From Methanothrix sp. (GTDB lineage Archaea > Halobacteriota > Methanosarcinia > Methanotrichales > Methanotrichaceae): 7,543 nucleotides of DNA. The notes beneath the pieces are model-generated. The model ran no database searches. It saw only the letters and a list, made by a program, of their open reading frames with translations, and was not told the DNA's origin. The position numbers were made by a program, and so were the translations under genes. Location: NCBI GenBank assembly GCA_028688535.1, contig JAQTXY010000085.1, positions 1 to 7,543 of the forward strand. Reading direction: 5' to 3'. Positions 6,176 to 7,543 of the stretch are shown in pieces; the first letter of the stretch is position 1, and each line of letters opens with the position of its first letter.

Positions 6176-6472
6176 ATGTCTTTCACAAGGCAAGTGGGTG
6201 CCATCTACCTCATAGCCGCACTGCTCCTTGGCATGGTAGTATCAACGGTCCCTTTATGCAGTGCTTCTACCGATTATCAGGACCTTCTGGACCTGTCCAA
6301 TGCCAACGAGGATATGCGAATAAATGCTCAGGATCTGGCTTTCCTGCTTGTCACCCACAACTTTGATGCCACTCCAAAAGGCGATCATGTTGAAGTCAGA
6401 ATCAATGGTTCAATCTACATGGTGACGCCTAACGCTAGCAAGGCCGGTCTGGCCGACATAGCGCTTGAATGA
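6176..6472 (+). CDS. Small secreted protein of unknown function, downstream partner of the repeat protein
   Basis: A 98-residue product. Residues 1-30 form a signal peptide (MSFTRQ, then hydrophobic VGAIYLIAALLLGMVV, with a likely cut after CSA at residue 30). Cys28 is preceded by VPL, so it is not a normal lipobox. The mature part of about 68 residues begins STDYQDLLDLSNANEDMR, has a probable helix (AQDLAFLLVTHNF) and then two likely strands (DHVEVRI, SIYMVTP); two N-glycosylation sequons are present (NGS at 77, NAS at 86). I do not recognise the family. It follows the repeat-protein stop by 22 bases on the same strand with its own Shine-Dalgarno and no visible terminator between, so co-transcription is likely, and both products are exported. 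A shared job outside the cell is inferred from position only. It is convergent with the flavoprotein gene, 19 bases away. Confidence 0.8.
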   Translation: MSFTRQVGAIYLIAALLLGMVVSTVPLCSASTDYQDLLDLSNANEDMRINAQDLAFLLVTHNFDATPKGDHVEVRINGSIYMVTPNASKAGLADIALE

Positions 6473-6491
6473 AAAGGTATTCAGGCATCCA

Positions 6492-7043
6492 TTAGGACCT
6501 TGCGGCCACTTGCCCCTGCTCTTTCAGGGCTTTTGCATACCACGTCAGCTCATCCAGGAGCTTCTTAGCCTGGTCGTGCTGGGACTTTCCTTTGAGAGTG
6601 CCGCTATCATCGAAGAGCTCCTGGATTTTGGGAAAATGCACTGCTCGGGCGGTGGGAACCATGCGTAGGCCCAGGCAGACCTGCCTGAGCTGCTCGACCA
6701 TGCGAGTTCCTCCCCAGGCACCGGAGGAGACACCGCAGAGCCCGACCGGCTTATGGGCATACTGGGAAAATAGCATATCCAGAAGCATCTTCAGCTCTCC
6801 AGGGTAGCCGTGGTTGTACTCGGGCGAGACTATGATGAAGCCATCGGCCCGGCTGGCTTTTTGGGAAAGCTTGCCGGCGAGGAGACTCTTTTCGGTATTG
6901 TCTGTGGCTGGCAGGCGATAGTCTCGCACGTCAATGATCTCGCTTTCTATTCCTGCTTCAATGGTCTTTTCCAGCATGAACCGGGCCGCCTTTTCCGACA
7001 TGCGGCCCTCTCTGCCCGTGCCGAGGATTACAGGTATGTACAT
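6492..7043 (-). CDS. NAD(P)H-dependent FMN reductase family flavoprotein
   Basis: A 183-residue cytoplasmic protein of the flavodoxin-fold NADPH-dependent FMN reductase family (PF03358). The first strand and phosphate-binding loop read VILGTGREGRMSEK (residues 5-18), which would hold FMN phosphate. SPEYNHGYPG (73-82) is the family's signature flavin-contacting loop, and GVSSGAWGGTR (104-114) is the third flavin/nicotinamide loop. Members reduce flavin, quinones, azo or nitro compounds, or metal ions with NAD(P)H; the real substrate cannot be read from sequence. There are no Cys motifs for an Fe-S cluster, so it is not the iron-sulfur flavoprotein (Isf) type of methanogens. Only 30 bases separate it from the upstream GyrI-like gene, so they may be co-transcribed, but a good TATA box lies between them and no Shine-Dalgarno precedes ATG 7043, which suggests its own leaderless transcript. 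Confidence 0.92.
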   Translation of the reverse strand: MYIPVILGTGREGRMSEKAARFMLEKTIEAGIESEIIDVRDYRLPATDNTEKSLLAGKLSQKASRADGFIIVSPEYNHGYPGELKMLLDMLFSQYAHKPVGLCGVSSGAWGGTRMVEQLRQVCLGLRMVPTARAVHFPKIQELFDDSGTLKGKSQHDQAKKLLDELTWYAKALKEQGQVAARS

Positions 7044-7070
7044 TTAGTTCGCTTACTATTCCCTATTACC

Positions 7071-7078
7071 TATTTAAG
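7071..7078 (-). promoter_or_regulatory. Candidate TATA box for the FMN reductase gene (near-leaderless)
   Basis: CTTAAATA on the minus strand is centred about 31 bases upstream of ATG 7043. Archaeal transcription usually starts some 26 bases after the box, which would give a leader of only about 5 bases. That agrees with the lack of a Shine-Dalgarno in AGTAAGCGAACTAA before the ATG. The box overlaps the TAA stop of the upstream gene. Confidence 0.45.
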
Positions 7079-7543
7079 TCGTTGCTTGTACCTCTTTGAT
7101 CGCCAACTGTATTTCAGTTAAAAGCTCCTCTGGGGCTGTCTTGCAGGGATCGCTCAGATAGAGTTCCCTGCCCGGTCCGTCAAACTCCATCCCATTTTTT
7201 ATCATATACTCGTAGATATCCTTGTAAGAAAGGATGAGGGTGTCATAGCTTCCTTTGTGCACAACCGCCAGGACCCGGGCAGGAGGAAGATTTTTAACTT
7301 CCATACCTTCATCAACTTCGATCCTTCCGGTTATGGGTATGGCCACCTCGATGTCGGCATCCTTCTCCTTGTATTCCTCGTCGTGGTAAATCGCCATACA
7401 CGGTCCGCTAACCTTCCCGAGATTTTTCTGGTTTACCGGCCAAAAAAGCATTCCGCACAGCTCCCCAATGAGGCGACCGATGGTTTCGCCATAGCTTCCT
7501 TTGTCCCTTTTGCTTACCACCCGTAGAGCGGGCACATCTTTGA
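7074..7543 (-). CDS. GyrI-like small-molecule (effector) binding domain protein, partial at the 5' end
   Basis: The minus-strand frame ends at TAA 7074-7076 and is still open at the right edge. GTG 7535 could serve as a start, but codons before it (Lys-Asp) extend the typical beginning of the domain, KDVPALRVVSKRDKGSYGET, so the true start is probably outside the window. About 156 residues are visible. This is the GyrI-like/AraC effector-binding family (COG3449/COG4978 type), with two related halves: VVSKRDKGSYG...IGRLIGEL and PPARVLAVVHKGSYDTLILS, then KDIYEYMIKNGMEF and LYLSDP near the end. Such domains bind small hydrophobic or cationic molecules, either alone or as the sensor of MerR- or AraC-type regulators; whether a DNA-binding part precedes it cannot be seen. 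It lies 30 bases upstream of the flavoprotein gene, so a link to detoxification or redox response is possible. Confidence 0.88.
   Translation of the reverse strand, partial: KDVPALRVVSKRDKGSYGETIGRLIGELCGMLFWPVNQKNLGKVSGPCMAIYHDEEYKEKDADIEVAIPITGRIEVDEGMEVKNLPPARVLAVVHKGSYDTLILSYKDIYEYMIKNGMEFDGPGRELYLSDPCKTAPEELLTEIQLAIKEVQATT

Noticed and set aside
6320..6430. Loose resemblance of the small secreted protein (LLVTHNFDATPKGDHVEVRI) to the HicA toxin pattern of a helix, a GF-like turn and GSH
   Set aside because: The key His-bearing motif is not matched, the protein has a signal peptide, and no HicB antitoxin is adjacent.
6473..6491. Bidirectional terminator between the convergent genes
   Set aside because: The 19-base gap has neither a T-tract on either strand nor a hairpin.

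Overview
The window looks like a chromosome segment from a methanogenic archaeon, most likely of the Methanosarcinales (Methanothrix/Methanosarcina type). The grounds are an archaeal class III ribonucleotide reductase carrying an intein, an archaeal-type Fe/Mn superoxide dismutase, Shine-Dalgarno sequences that match the archaeal GGAGGTGAT pattern, AT-rich archaeal TATA-like boxes, and a long T-tract after a stop codon. The assignment rests on recognition of protein families, not on a search.

Layout from left to right. (1) Bases 1-2460, minus strand, are one uninterrupted reading frame that leaves the window at its left edge. It is nrdD, the anaerobic ribonucleoside-triphosphate reductase, interrupted by a 473-residue intein (496-1914) with a LAGLIDADG homing endonuclease. 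The intein lies exactly in front of a cysteine that is both the +1 splicing nucleophile and, by alignment with known NrdD proteins, a probable active-site cysteine. (2) Bases 2461-2781 are an AT-rich intergenic stretch with one possible 38-codon plus-strand ORF and a T-tract terminator for the next gene. (3) sod, minus strand, 2782-3396. (4) A 120-bp divergent promoter region. (5) Bases 3517-6153, plus strand, encode a very large secreted protein: signal peptide, ABC-type periplasmic substrate-binding domain, then 99 pentapeptide repeats in unbroken register. (6) Bases 6176-6472, plus strand, encode a small secreted protein of unknown function, 22 bases downstream and probably in the same operon. 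(7) Converging on it are a minus-strand NAD(P)H-dependent FMN reductase-like flavoprotein (6492-7043) and, upstream of that, a GyrI-like effector-binding protein (7074 to beyond the right edge).

The genes do not form one pathway. NrdD supplies deoxynucleotides anaerobically. SOD and the flavoprotein suggest oxidative-stress or redox functions. The most unusual part is the cell-surface or secreted pair 3517-6472: a ligand-binding module usually seen in transporters or as the sensor of histidine kinases is joined to a predicted rigid beta-helical rod of about 25 coils, heavily decorated with N-glycosylation sequons, and is followed by a small secreted partner. I do not recognise a described system with this architecture. 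The intein-bearing nrdD is the second point of interest.
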